A stretch of 64,000 bases of DNA from Hymenobacter nivis (GCF_006439025.1 NZ_RCYZ01000003.1:498127-562126); one strand, 5' to 3'; positions 17,543-26,640 are shown, counted from the first letter of the stretch. Numbers and translations are program-made. The notes: generated by a model from the sequence alone, not told the origin.

Positions 17543-17574
17543 CCTTGGCCCTGGCCGCGTAGCCCCGGGGGCCC

Positions 17575-17582
17575 CACCTTTG
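17575..17582 (+). promoter_or_regulatory. Promoter-like CACCTTTG box 5 nt before the transporter start
   Basis: The box differs from TAnnTTTG at one position and ends 5 nt before the ATG at 17588. This is the same arrangement seen at gmhB, hemG and argS, and it suggests a leaderless or nearly leaderless transcript. Confidence 0.35.
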
Positions 17583-17587
17583 CGCCC

Positions 17588-18946
17588 ATGACGCGTTTCC
17601 GTTTTCCCCACCCGCTCGTGCTGCTGATGGGCTTTATTGTGCTGGCCGCGGCGCTGAGCTACGTGCTGCCGGCCGGCGAGTTTGTGCGCCGCCTCGACGC
17701 CGCCACCCAGCGCCAGGTGGTCGTGCCTGGCAGCTACCACCCGGTGCCGGCCACGCCCGTGGGGCCCCTTCAAACGCTGGTGGACGTGCCCCGTGGCCTG
17801 CTCGACGCCGGGGCCGTGGTGTTCCTGATTTTCCTCTCCGGCGGCGCCTTCACGGTGGTGGACCGCACGGGGGCCCTGCGCTACGGCGTGGACTGGCTGC
17901 TGGCCCGCGCCCACGGCCGCGAATGGCTGGTGCTGCCGCTGCTGGCCGCGTTTTTCGCCACCATGGGGGCCCTCGAAAACATGGGAGAAGAAATTATTGC
18001 CCTCGTGCCGGTGCTGGTGCTGCTGATGCGGCGCATGGGCTACCCGGCCCTCACGGCGGTGGCCATCAGCACGGGGGCGGCGGCCGTGGGGGCCGCGTTT
18101 AGCCCGCTCAACCCCTTCCAGGTGGGCGTGGCCCAGAAGCTGGCGCAGCTGCCGGCCCTCTCGGGCGGCGCCTACCGGGTGGCGCTGCTGGTGCCCGCCC
18201 TCGTGCTGTGGACGGCCACCACCATGCGCCACGCCGCCCGCTACCGCGTGGTGCCCAGCGCCGCCGATGCGGCGGCCGACGCGGAAGCCGCCGAACAGGG
18301 CCCCGGCGCGGGCCGCCACGGGCTGGTGCTGCTGCTCATGTTCGGGGTGTTTGCCCTGTTTGCCTACGGCGTGGTGCGGCTGAACTGGGACTTCGACCAG
18401 ATGTCGGCGTTGTTCCTAGCCCTGGGCATCGGGGCGGGGGTACTGGGCGGGCTGGGCCTGAGCGGCACCGCCGACGGCTTCGTGGCGGGCTTCCGCGACA
18501 TGGCCTTTTCGGCGATGCTGGTGGGGTTCGCGCGGGCCATTTTTGTGGTGCTCGAACAGGGCCACATCGTCGATACTTTGGTGCAGGCCCTGGCCGCGCC
18601 GCTGGCCCACCTACCCGTGGCCGCCGCCGCCCTGGGCATGATGGGCGTGCAAACCGCCCTGCACCTGCCCGTGCCCAGCGTCAGCGGCCAGGCCACGCTC
18701 ACCATGCCGCTGCTCGTGCCCCTGGCCGACCTCATCGGCCTTTCGCGCCAGGTGGTGGTGCTGGCCTTCCAGTACGCCGCCGGCCTCTGCGAGCTAATAA
18801 CGCCCACCAACGGGGCCCTCATGGCCATGCTCGCCGCCTGCGGCGTGGGCTTCGACGAGTGGCTGCGCTTCGCGGGGCCCCGCTACCTGGCGCTGCTGGC
18901 GCTGGGCGCCGCGGGCGTGGTAGCGGCCATCTACCTAGGGGTGTAG
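17588..18946 (+). CDS. YfcC/DcuC-type membrane transporter
   Basis: This 452-residue polytopic protein has about twelve membrane segments. The N-terminal FPHPLVLLMGFIVLAAALSYVLPAGEF, the motif ATMGALENMGEEIIALVPV and the block VSGQATLTMPLLVPLADL are typical of the YfcC branch of the C4-dicarboxylate/short-chain fatty acid/basic amino acid transporter superfamily. The N-terminal loop between the first two helices is longer than average and rich in Pro and Val. The substrate cannot be predicted, and no metabolic genes flank it. The ATG at 17588 is preceded by a possible leaderless promoter. Confidence 0.83.
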   Translation: MTRFRFPHPLVLLMGFIVLAAALSYVLPAGEFVRRLDAATQRQVVVPGSYHPVPATPVGPLQTLVDVPRGLLDAGAVVFLIFLSGGAFTVVDRTGALRYGVDWLLARAHGREWLVLPLLAAFFATMGALENMGEEIIALVPVLVLLMRRMGYPALTAVAISTGAAAVGAAFSPLNPFQVGVAQKLAQLPALSGGAYRVALLVPALVLWTATTMRHAARYRVVPSAADAAADAEAAEQGPGAGRHGLVLLLMFGVFALFAYGVVRLNWDFDQMSALFLALGIGAGVLGGLGLSGTADGFVAGFRDMAFSAMLVGFARAIFVVLEQGHIVDTLVQALAAPLAHLPVAAAALGMMGVQTALHLPVPSVSGQATLTMPLLVPLADLIGLSRQVVVLAFQYAAGLCELITPTNGALMAMLAACGVGFDEWLRFAGPRYLALLALGAAGVVAAIYLGV

Positions 18947-19112
18947 CACGCTGTAGCGCGCTTCGTCCTACCGATAATCGGGCAGCCACCGTTCAGCGCT
19001 GCGGACCACAAAGCCCGCACTACAGACTGACAGCGCGCGCCGACATAATGGCCCGTCGTGCAGCCCTGCGTTTAGCATGCCGTTCTTTGGGGCCCGAACA
19101 GTACCTCCTCCC

Positions 19113-20774
19113 ATGCTTCTGAAAAAAGCCCTCCTTTTGGCTGCCCTGTGGGGCCCCGCGCAGCTCGCCAGCGCCCAACTGATGCAGCCCAAGCTGGCCT
19201 TCACGCGGGCCGATACGCTGCGCGGCGGCCAGCCGGCGGCCCGCACCTGCTACGACATCAAGTACTACCACCTCGACGTGCGCCTCGACCCGGCCCAGCA
19301 ATCCGTGAGCGGCAGCAACCTGTTCCGGTTTGCGGCCACGCAGGACTTCACGCGCCTGCAGTTCGACCTTTTTGCCAACCTTGCGGTGGATAAAGTGCTG
19401 TACCGCGGGCAGTCGGTGCCGTTCGTGCGCGAGGCCAACGCGGTGTTCGTCACCTTCCCGCAGGCTATCAAGAAGGGGGCACAGGACGAGTTCACGGTAC
19501 AGTACAGCGGCAAGCCCACCGTGGCCAAAAAAGCGCCCTGGGACGGCGGCCTGGTGTTTGCCAAAGACGCGCAGGGGGCCCCGTGGGTGGCCAGCGCCTG
19601 CCAGGGCGTGGGCGCCAGCATCTGGTGGCCTACCAAGGACCAGCAGGCCGACGAGGTAGATTCCATGCTCATCAGCATCAGCGTACCCACCGGTTTGCAA
19701 GACGTGTCGAATGGCCGCCTGCGCCGCGTGACGGACCTGAAGGACGGCTACACGCGCTTCGACTGGGCCGTGCGCAACCCCATCAACAACTACGACGTGG
19801 CTCTGAACGTGGGCCACTACACCCACTTCAGCGATACCTACGCCGGCGAGAAGGGGCCCCTGACGCTGGACTATTGGGTACTGCCCGCCAACCTGGCCAA
19901 GGCCAAAACCCACTTCGCGGCCAACGTAAAGCCCATGCTCAAATCGATGGAGCACTGGTTTGGGCCCTACCCGTTTTACGAGGACGGCTACAAGCTGGTG
20001 GACGCCCCGCACCTGGGCATGGAGCACCAGAGCGCCGTGGCCTACGGCAACAAGTACCTGAACGGCTACCTCGGCTCCGACCGTTCGGGCTCGGGCTGGG
20101 GCGCCACCTGGGACTTTATCATCATCCACGAGAGCGGCCACGAGTGGTTTGGCAACAACATCACCAGCAAGGACATTGCCGACATGTGGGTGCACGAGGG
20201 CTTCACGTGCTACTCGGAGGCGCTGTTTGTGGAGAGCCAATTTGGCAAGCCCGCCGGCCAGGCCTACGTGCACGGCCAGCGCCAAAACATCCAGAACGCG
20301 GCGCCCATCCTGGGGCCCTACGGCGTGAACAAGGAAGGCTCGGGCGACATGTACGACAAGGGCAGCAACCTGCTGAACATGGTGCGCACCGTGGTGAACG
20401 ACGACGAGAAGTGGCGCCAGATGCTGCGTGGCCTCGGCAAAACCTTCTACCACCAAACCGTCACCGGCGACCAGGTCATTGCCTACCTCAGCAAAGAGTC
20501 GGGCCGCGATTTGACCAAGATTTTCGCCCAGTACCTGCAGTACAGCACCTTGCCCATCCTGGAGGTGCGCTTCAGCAAAACCCAGCCCCCCATGTGCCGC
20601 TGGCAGGCCAGCGTGCCGGGCTTCGACCTGCCGGTGCGCGTGCGCACCAAGGGGGGCGAGTACCGCTTCCTCACCCCCACCACCAAGTGGGCCCCCCTGG
20701 CCCTGCCCGGCGCCACCCTGGAGAACGTGGAAGTGGACACGTTTAATTACTACATCGGCGTGCTGGTGGAGTAG
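19113..20774 (+). CDS. M1 family zinc aminopeptidase, secreted
   Basis: The product has 553 residues with a signal peptide (MLLKKALLLAALWGPAQLASAQ). The N-terminal beta domain includes YHLDVRLDPAQQSVSGSNLF. The substrate-binding segment is GMEHQSAVAYGN, in the place of the usual GAMEN. The zinc site HESGHEW at about residue 339 and WVHEGFTCYSEA supply the HExxH-(18x)-E ligands. Peptidases of this family remove N-terminal residues from peptides in the periplasm or outside the cell. The ATG at 19113 starts the signal peptide. A long inverted repeat lies just after the stop. Confidence 0.92.
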   Translation: MLLKKALLLAALWGPAQLASAQLMQPKLAFTRADTLRGGQPAARTCYDIKYYHLDVRLDPAQQSVSGSNLFRFAATQDFTRLQFDLFANLAVDKVLYRGQSVPFVREANAVFVTFPQAIKKGAQDEFTVQYSGKPTVAKKAPWDGGLVFAKDAQGAPWVASACQGVGASIWWPTKDQQADEVDSMLISISVPTGLQDVSNGRLRRVTDLKDGYTRFDWAVRNPINNYDVALNVGHYTHFSDTYAGEKGPLTLDYWVLPANLAKAKTHFAANVKPMLKSMEHWFGPYPFYEDGYKLVDAPHLGMEHQSAVAYGNKYLNGYLGSDRSGSGWGATWDFIIIHESGHEWFGNNITSKDIADMWVHEGFTCYSEALFVESQFGKPAGQAYVHGQRQNIQNAAPILGPYGVNKEGSGDMYDKGSNLLNMVRTVVNDDEKWRQMLRGLGKTFYHQTVTGDQVIAYLSKESGRDLTKIFAQYLQYSTLPILEVRFSKTQPPMCRWQASVPGFDLPVRVRTKGGEYRFLTPTTKWAPLALPGATLENVEVDTFNYYIGVLVE

Positions 20775-20802
20775 GTTTTTAGGTTTACGGATTCGCCAGG
20801 GC

Positions 20803-20914
20803 CTGTCATCCTGAACGCAGTGAAGGACTTGAGGACAGCGAAACGATTTGCAGTGAACAATTACTGCAAACCGTTCAGCTGTCCTCAGGTCCTTCACTGC
20901 GTTCAGGATGACAG
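20803..20914. repeat. Long inverted repeat (REP-like hairpin)
   Basis: Two 37-nt arms (20803-20839 and 20878-20914) are complementary at 36 of 37 positions; the outer ends read CTGTCATCCTGAACGCAGTG and its complement. The 38-nt spacer contains a further near-perfect inverted pair (around AACGATTTGCAGT). The whole could fold into one hairpin of 112 nt. It is not a normal terminator because no T run follows. This repeat and the next one fill the 409-nt gap 20775-21183, in which no gene was found. Confidence 0.85.
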
Positions 20915-20953
20915 TTATTCTTTCTTATAATAAACGCTAACTACTTCTCCCCA

Positions 20954-21138
20954 CTGGCGCGAGTTTAGGCGAAGCCCTAACTCGTGCCTGCCTTGGCGTG
21001 GAGGCTGCGCCTCCACTGCCGCGCCAGCGGCACCACGGGTTGAAAGGGGCGAAACGACGGCCTCTCGGGTCGTTCCACGCGAGGCACAGCCTCGCCCGAT
21101 TTGCCGACACGAGTTACGCTGCGCTAAACTCGCGCCAG
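20954..21138. repeat. Inverted repeat with internal hairpins
   Basis: The 15-nt arm CTGGCGCGAGTTTAG (20954-20968) recurs inverted at 21124-21138. Inside lie smaller palindromes, for example GTGGAGGCTGCGCCTCCAC near 20999, and a second inverted pair around CTAACTCGTG (20977) and CACGAGTTAC (21108). No coding potential was seen. It may be a remnant of a mobile palindromic element. Confidence 0.65.
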
Positions 21139-21183
21139 AGGGGGACCAGGGGGCCAGAGGGACCAGCCGCGGCCACTTCTGCG

Positions 21184-21591
21184 CTACCCGAACCGCAGCT
21201 CGTCGGCGCGGAAGACGCGGGCCAGCTTGCGCTTGCGCTGCACGATTTGGTAGGTGGCCTGGTCAGTGGCCTCGTTCCAGAACACGTCCGACACCAGGCC
21301 GAAGCTGCGGTACTGGCCCAGGGCGGGCATAATCTCTTCCACCTCGTCGCCGAAGCTGAAGGGCGGCTTCTGGCTGATTTCTTGGAACAGCTCGGGCCGC
21401 ACCAAGAACTGCTGCTCGTCGTAGCGCAGCGTGAGCCACTCATTCTCTTCGTCTTCGCTCACTTTTTCGAACAGCTTGCCCACCGGCTCCAGCAGCTCGA
21501 AGGCGCGGCGGTTGGCGGGGTGCACGTAGCGGAAGCCGTAGGCGGGCGTCCAGCCGTAGAGGCCGTGAATAAGAGGTTTTGGGCGGGGCAT
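21184..21591 (-). CDS. Conserved-looking protein of unknown function
   Basis: The product has 135 residues beginning MPRPKPLIHGLYGWTPAYGF. There is no signal peptide or membrane helix. The middle is acidic (KVSEDEENEWLTLRYDEQQF) and the C-terminal part is basic (IVQRKRKLARVFRADELRFG). No family was recognised. The start was placed at the ATG nearest the conserved-looking region, and a repeat-rich gap lies downstream. Confidence 0.55.
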   Translation of the reverse strand: MPRPKPLIHGLYGWTPAYGFRYVHPANRRAFELLEPVGKLFEKVSEDEENEWLTLRYDEQQFLVRPELFQEISQKPPFSFGDEVEEIMPALGQYRSFGLVSDVFWNEATDQATYQIVQRKRKLARVFRADELRFG

Positions 21592-21828
21592 CCGGGCGAA
21601 TAGGGGTGGTGAACGGGCAATAAACAACCCCGGGGCCCAAATTGCTCATTCCGCTGGCAAATTAGCTGCGCGTACTAAGTAATCGGTTGCCTAACCAGGT
21701 GGTGGCCAAGCGGAATAGCGCAATGCTTAGGTTCAGTTAGACTAAAAATGGAAACGTGCGTATAAGTGCGCACCCCGCCCGCCACCGGCCGTTCTTTGGC
21801 CGCGCCAGCGGGGTATTTTATGCCCTTT

Positions 21829-23697
21829 ATGTCCACCACTGTTCCTCTGACCCGTTCAGCTGCTCCCGCTAAAAAAACTTCTACCCCCGTTGCCCTTCCC
21901 CAGCCCACCCCCAGCACGCACGGCGGCATGGGCGCCGTGCCCTACGACGGCGGCACCACCTTCCGGGTGTGGGCCCCCCACGCCGACACCGTGGCCGTGG
22001 TCGGCACCTTCAACGATTGGAACGGCCAGGCCAATGCCCTCAAGCACGAGGCCGACGGCTACTGGGCCACCGATGTGGCCGGGGCCAAGCCCGGCGCCGA
22101 GTACAAGTTTGAAATCACTAACGGCGACCAAACGTTCCGCCGCAACGACCCCTACGCCCGCGAGGTGACCAACTCGGCCGGCAACTCGGTGGTGTTCGAC
22201 CCTAGCTTCGACTGGGCCGACGACGACTTCCGCATGCCGGCCTGGAACGACCTCGTGATTTACGAGCTGCACGTAGGCACCTTCAATGCCCCCGACGCCG
22301 ACAAGGTGGGCACGTTCATGGGCGTGGTGGACAAGCTGCCCTACCTGCGCGACCTGGGCATCAACTGCATCGAATTGCTGCCGGCCACCGAGTTTCCGGG
22401 CTCGCGCTCATGGGGCTACAACCCTGCCAACCCCTTTGCGCTGGAGAGCGACTACGGCGGGCCCCTGGCCTTCAAGGAGATGGTGAAGGCGGCCCACCAG
22501 CACGGCATCGCCGTGGTGCTCGACGTGGTGTACAACCACTTCGGCCCCGGCGACCTCGACCTGTGGCAGTTCGACGGCTGGAGCGAGAACGGCGGCGGCG
22601 GCATCTACTTCTACAACGACTGGAAGGCCAAGACGCCCTGGGGCGACAACCGCCCCGACTACGGCCGCCCCGAGGTGCGCCAGTACATCCGCGACAACGC
22701 CATGATGTGGCTGGAGGACTACCGCGTGGACGGCCTGCGCGCCGACGCCATTGCCTTCATCCGCAACGTGAAGGGCGAGGAAGACCCCGGCGATAACTTG
22801 CCCGAGGGCTGGAGCCTGATGAGCTGGATCAACGAGGAGATTGACAGCAAGATGCCCTGGAAAATCACCATCGCCGAGGACATGCGCGGCAACGACGGCA
22901 TCACGGCCGCGGTGGCCGAAGGCGGCCAAGGCTTCAACTCGCAGTGGGACTCGGCCTTCGTGTACCCCATGCACGAGGCCATTACGGCCGCCAGCGACGC
23001 CGACCGCGACATGCACGCCGTGGCCGGCGCCATCACCCAGACCTACAACGGCGACGCGTTCCGCCGGGTGATTTACACCGAAAGCCATGACGAGGTGGCC
23101 AACGGCAAGAGCCGCATCCCGGAGGAAATCATGCCCGGCGCCGCCGATTCGTGGTTCCCGAAGAAGCGCGCCGTGCTGGGAGCCGCCATTGTGCTCACCG
23201 CCCCGGGCCTGCCCATGCTGTTCCAGGGCCAGGAGTTCCTGGCCGATGGCTCGTTCAACGACAACGAGCCCCTGCAGTGGGGCCGCGCCGAAGAATTCAA
23301 GGGCTTGGTGCAGCTCTACCGCGACCTGATCCGGCTGCGCCGCAACCTCGACGGCCACACCCGTGGCTTGGGCGGCCAGCACACCCGCATCCTGCACATC
23401 AACAACGAGGAAAAAGTGATTGCCTTTGCCCGCTGGGCCGACGGCGACGGGGGCCCTGGCGACACGGTGGTGGTCATCGCCAACTTCGCCGATAAAACCC
23501 ACGAAGCCTACCGCATCGGCCTGCCCGCCGGCGGCGACTGGCCGTGCCGCTTCAACTCGGATTGGCAGGGCTACGACGGCTCGTTTGGCGACTACGGCTG
23601 CCTTGGCACCACGGCCGCCGCCGGCGAATACGACGGCCTGGGCTGGCACGGCAGCGTGGCCCTGGCGCCCTACGGCGTGGTGGTGCTGGCCCAATAG
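21829..23697 (+). CDS. GH13 alpha-amylase superfamily enzyme, branching-enzyme or MTHase-like
   Basis: The product has 622 residues. After a Thr/Pro-rich lead of about 30 residues comes a CBM48-like domain (FRVWAPHADTVAVVGTFNDW). The GH13 barrel follows, with VVLDVVYNHFGPG (region I), GLRADAIAFI with the nucleophile Asp near residue 306, TIAEDM with the acid/base Glu near 350, and YTESHDEVANG with the third Asp near 420. A C-terminal beta domain ends in APYGVVVLAQ. The motifs fit a glycogen branching enzyme or a maltooligosyltrehalose trehalohydrolase; which one is unresolved. A glycogen synthase lies at 29369. The start may be the ATG at 21820. Confidence 0.88.
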   Translation: MSTTVPLTRSAAPAKKTSTPVALPQPTPSTHGGMGAVPYDGGTTFRVWAPHADTVAVVGTFNDWNGQANALKHEADGYWATDVAGAKPGAEYKFEITNGDQTFRRNDPYAREVTNSAGNSVVFDPSFDWADDDFRMPAWNDLVIYELHVGTFNAPDADKVGTFMGVVDKLPYLRDLGINCIELLPATEFPGSRSWGYNPANPFALESDYGGPLAFKEMVKAAHQHGIAVVLDVVYNHFGPGDLDLWQFDGWSENGGGGIYFYNDWKAKTPWGDNRPDYGRPEVRQYIRDNAMMWLEDYRVDGLRADAIAFIRNVKGEEDPGDNLPEGWSLMSWINEEIDSKMPWKITIAEDMRGNDGITAAVAEGGQGFNSQWDSAFVYPMHEAITAASDADRDMHAVAGAITQTYNGDAFRRVIYTESHDEVANGKSRIPEEIMPGAADSWFPKKRAVLGAAIVLTAPGLPMLFQGQEFLADGSFNDNEPLQWGRAEEFKGLVQLYRDLIRLRRNLDGHTRGLGGQHTRILHINNEEKVIAFARWADGDGGPGDTVVVIANFADKTHEAYRIGLPAGGDWPCRFNSDWQGYDGSFGDYGCLGTTAAAGEYDGLGWHGSVALAPYGVVVLAQ

Positions 23698-23733
23698 GGC
23701 CCCGGCGCGCAGCGCTCATTTTGTAGCTTTACC

Positions 23734-23764
23734 CGAAACCCCAGTCATCTGGGGTTTCGTTTTA
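23734..23764 (+). terminator. Rho-independent terminator after the GH13 gene
   Basis: The stem GAAACCCCAG with CTGGGGTTTC encloses a 4-nt loop and is followed by GTTTTA. It ends only 10 nt before the next ATG. Confidence 0.75.
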
Positions 23765-23774
23765 TACCCCTGCC

Positions 23775-24701
23775 ATGGAAGAAAACCCTACCTCTGAAAT
23801 TGCGGCCGCCCTCCCCCTCTCCGGCAACGCCGCTACCGTCAACACCCCCAATTCGGAGCTCAAAAACGCAGCTTTTATCCTGGCCGGCGTGGCCTCGGCG
23901 GCATTTGGCTTAAAAGGATTCCTGCTATCGAGCCACTTCATCGACGGCGGCGTGACTGGTATTTCGATGCTGCTAGCCGCCGTGATGCACTTGCCCCTGT
24001 CGGTGCTCATCCTGGTGTTCAACCTGCCCTTCATTGCCCTGGGCTTGAACCAACTGGGCAAAAAATTTGCCTTGCGCAGCGCCATCGGCATCGGGGGCTT
24101 GGCCTTGGTAATTGCCGTGGTGCCGTTTCCCGACGTCACGCACGACCACCTGCTCACGGCCGTGTTCGGGGGCGTGTTCATCGGGGCGGGCATTGGGCTG
24201 GCCATGCGCGGCGGGGCCGTGCTCGACGGCACCGAAATTGCCGCCCTGCTCGTGAGCCGCCACCTGAGCTTGCTCAAGGTCAGCGACTTGATTTTGATTC
24301 TTAACCTCGTCATCTTCAGCGTAGCCGTGGCCGTGCTCGGCACCGAGGCGGCGCTGTACTCCATGCTCACCTACTTTGCCGCGGCGCGGGTATTGGAGTT
24401 CGTGCTCAACGGCATCGAGCAGTACACGGGCGTCACCATCGTGTCGGAACACAGCGACGACATCCGCAAGGCCATCACCGAGAAGCTGGGCCGCGGCGTG
24501 ACCATGTACCAAGGCAAGGCCGGCTACGGCAAGCGCGGCGAAATGGGCCAGGAGCGCGACATCGTGTTCACGGTCGTCACGCGCCTGGAGCTGCCCGGCC
24601 TCCGCGCCCAAGTGAAGGACATTGACCCCCGCGCCTTCATCGTGCAGTACCGCGTCGACGACGCCCAGGGCGGCATCATCAAGCAGCGCGCCCTGCACTA
24701 A
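23775..24701 (+). CDS. YitT family membrane protein (DUF161 and DUF2179 domains)
   Basis: The product has 308 residues. About five membrane helices (residues 30-215) carry the YitT pattern, including GLKGFLLSSHFIDGGVTGISM and GGAVLDGTEIAALLV. The C-terminal cytoplasmic DUF2179 domain (about 220-300) has KLGRGVTMYQGKAGYGKR and a strand-rich end. The family's function is unknown. It is likely transcribed alone between two terminators, although the first one sits only 10 nt upstream, so the promoter must overlap the end of the GH13 gene. Confidence 0.87.
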   Translation: MEENPTSEIAAALPLSGNAATVNTPNSELKNAAFILAGVASAAFGLKGFLLSSHFIDGGVTGISMLLAAVMHLPLSVLILVFNLPFIALGLNQLGKKFALRSAIGIGGLALVIAVVPFPDVTHDHLLTAVFGGVFIGAGIGLAMRGGAVLDGTEIAALLVSRHLSLLKVSDLILILNLVIFSVAVAVLGTEAALYSMLTYFAAARVLEFVLNGIEQYTGVTIVSEHSDDIRKAITEKLGRGVTMYQGKAGYGKRGEMGQERDIVFTVVTRLELPGLRAQVKDIDPRAFIVQYRVDDAQGGIIKQRALH

Positions 24702-24730
24702 GCCAAACGCATTGCCCCGCCCGGGGCCCT

Positions 24731-24768
24731 AAAAAAGGCCTTCCTGCTTGCGCGGGAAGGCCTTTTTC
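24731..24768. terminator. Bidirectional terminator between YitT and the nitroreductase
   Basis: The arms AAAAAAGGCCTTCC and GGAAGGCCTTTTT are perfectly paired around a 10-nt loop, with T runs on both strands. It serves the convergent genes on either side. Confidence 0.85.
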
Positions 24769-24791
24769 TGTTATGCGGCACCGGCGCAGGG

Positions 24792-25424
24792 CTACACCGG
24801 GGCTTGGTCGTAGCGCTCCCCTTCGGGCTGGGGCCAGCCGCCTTCAAACACGAACTCGGCCAGCGGCTTGCGCACGCGGGGGGCCATTTCGCGCTCGCGC
24901 AGGGCGTCGGGCAGGCCGGCGGGGTCGCCGGGGTAGCCGAGGGTGAAGACCGCCACCGGCGCGTAGTCCTCGGGCACACCGAACGCGGCGCGCACCTTAT
25001 CGGCCGAGAAACCGGCCATTTGGTGGATTTGCAGGCCCAATTCGGCCCCCTGAACGGCGAGCGTGGCCACGGCCTGGCCCACGTCGTGCGTGGCCCAGGC
25101 GTTGGCGTTGCCGTCGTGCGAGAACGTTGTTTTGGCCACGCTTACCACCAGCACGGGCGCGGCCTTGGCCCAGGCCTGGTTGAACTCGGCCAGGCTGGCC
25201 AAGATCTTGTCGTAGGCCTCGGCCGAGGTGGCGCGGTTGCCCACCAAAAAGCGCCACGGCTGCTCGCCAAAGCACGAGGAGGCCGACGAGGCGGCCGCGA
25301 ATACTTGCTGCAAAGCCTCGGCCGGCACGGGCTGGTCGGCGTAGGCGCGGGGGCTGCGGCGCTGGGTCAGCACGGGCAGGATTTCGTGTTCGAGGGTGAG
25401 GACGTTGGTGGTGTCGGCGGCCAT
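24792..25424 (-). CDS. Nitroreductase family flavoprotein
   Basis: The product has 210 residues and the FMN-binding nitroreductase fold. The N-terminal RRSPRAYADQPVPAEALQQV with its RRS flavin-phosphate motif is typical, as are AASSASSCFGEQPWRFLV and WATHDVGQAVATLAVQGAEL. Members reduce nitroaromatics, quinones or flavins with NAD(P)H, and the physiological substrate here is unknown. It is a soluble, probably dimeric enzyme. The gene is flanked by a terminator on its 3' side. Confidence 0.9.
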   Translation of the reverse strand: MAADTTNVLTLEHEILPVLTQRRSPRAYADQPVPAEALQQVFAAASSASSCFGEQPWRFLVGNRATSAEAYDKILASLAEFNQAWAKAAPVLVVSVAKTTFSHDGNANAWATHDVGQAVATLAVQGAELGLQIHQMAGFSADKVRAAFGVPEDYAPVAVFTLGYPGDPAGLPDALREREMAPRVRKPLAEFVFEGGWPQPEGERYDQAPV

Positions 25425-25522
25425 TGCGGAAGGGGATAAGAGGAGGGGTACCGGCGCCGGGCAGCCGCCCGGGAACCGGCGTGCAAACTACGACCGAGCC
25501 GTATTGTTGGGGCCCCGGGGCC

Positions 25523-26404
25523 CTACTTGGCTTGCAGCAGCGGCACCACGTCGGCCACCTCAAACAGCGAGTTGTACTGGAGAATGGCCTTCAAAAACGC
25601 CACGTGCCCCTGCCCGATGACGAGCACCACGGCCTTGTCGTGCTGCACGTCCACTTGCCGCAGCAAGTTGGTGTAGATGCGTACGTTGCGCTTGAAAAAC
25701 TCGCCCGCCAGGTCGGCCCCCGCGTAGTTGTCGCCCCCTCCAATGCGGGCAAAATCTAGCAGGTAGGCGTCCATCTGGGCCAATTCGGCGGCGCGGGTAT
25801 TTTGTCGAATAAAGCGCTCCAACAGCGTACCGCCCGGCATTAGGAGCAACTTAGCAGGGCTTTGCCGGGCCCCCACCCGGGCCGCAACGAGCCGGCCGGC
25901 GCTGTCCTGGGGTGCGCTAGCAATCGCGCCTTCCAGGATTTTCTCCTGGCCATGTTGCTTGGCATAAGCCTGAGTGGCCTCGAAATCGAGCATCCCGGCG
26001 GCATCGGCGCAGTACACCCGGGGGCGGCCCAGCCGCTTGGCCAGGCGGTAGGCTAGTTGGTAAACTTCGTTGTTGCTGGCCTTGAACTGGCCCTGGCGGT
26101 ACAGGGCGTAGGTGCTGTCTACAAACGGCTGCTCCTTCAACTTGAACTCGATGAACACCTTGTCGGCCCGCGTCTGGGCGAGTTTGCCCACCAGCTCGTC
26201 CAGCTCGCGCTGCATTTCGGGCTTTTTCATGTCGGTTTTGGTGCCCTTGTGCAGGTCGGAATCGGAGCCGCTGAAGTGGAACGTGCCCACCAAATACACC
26301 TTGATTTTGGCGGGCGCCGCCGGCTTGGTTTGGGCCAAAGCAACGGTGGCGGGCCCCAGCAACGAGAGCAACAGGAGGCGGGCGGCGGTGCGGAAAACGG
26401 ACAT
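25523..26404 (-). CDS. DUF5694 family secreted protein
   Basis: The product has 293 residues with a signal peptide ending at LAQTKP (about residue 24). The domain begins with KVYLVGTFHFSGSDSDLHK and continues through DKVFIEFKLKEQPF and NNEVYQLAYRLAKRLG to VVLVIGQGHVAFLKAIL. The GTFHF, acidic and late GQGH elements resemble the TraB/GumN (TIKI-like) superfamily, to which DUF5694 is related. Function is unknown. The gene is divergent from the HExxH membrane protein, and a palindrome lies between them. The stop is followed at once by GGCCCC. Confidence 0.75.
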   Translation of the reverse strand: MSVFRTAARLLLLSLLGPATVALAQTKPAAPAKIKVYLVGTFHFSGSDSDLHKGTKTDMKKPEMQRELDELVGKLAQTRADKVFIEFKLKEQPFVDSTYALYRQGQFKASNNEVYQLAYRLAKRLGRPRVYCADAAGMLDFEATQAYAKQHGQEKILEGAIASAPQDSAGRLVAARVGARQSPAKLLLMPGGTLLERFIRQNTRAAELAQMDAYLLDFARIGGGDNYAGADLAGEFFKRNVRIYTNLLRQVDVQHDKAVVLVIGQGHVAFLKAILQYNSLFEVADVVPLLQAK

Positions 26405-26475
26405 GGCGACGGGGCGAAAGCGGTTTGGTGAACGGCGATGAAGCAAAGGTGCCGGGGCCCCCGGGGGTCCAAAAC

Positions 26476-26568
26476 TTTATTATCCCAACCCCCGCAAACC
26501 GGCCGCCAACGCCGCTGGGGGCCCCGGCGGGCGGGTCGTCCGCCGTTTGGCCGGGTTGGGATAATAAA
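26476..26568. repeat. Inverted repeat between divergent genes
   Basis: A 16-nt arm TTTATTATCCCAACCC (26476-26491) recurs inverted as GGGTTGGGATAATAAA (26553-26568). The arms are AT-rich while the 61-nt spacer is very GC-rich. It lies in the 236-nt gap between the starts of the DUF5694 gene and the HExxH protein gene. It may be an operator, a promoter pair or a mobile palindrome. Confidence 0.7.
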
Positions 26569-26640
26569 ATTTCCGGCCGCCCCGCCCGCCGGCACTTTTG
26601 CGCCCGGTTGCTACTGGCCGTTTTCCTCTCCGTTTTTACC

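Noticed and set aside
15812..18319. An 835-residue minus-strand frame
   Set aside because: It is an antisense shadow of the T9SS propeller gene and the transporter, with His/Gly-rich composition typical of such shadows.
19020..20897. A 625-residue minus-strand frame
   Set aside because: It is antisense to the M1 peptidase gene, which has all expected motifs.
20803..20914. Interpretation as a Rho-independent terminator of the M1 peptidase gene
   Set aside because: No T run follows and the hairpin is much longer than terminators elsewhere in the window.
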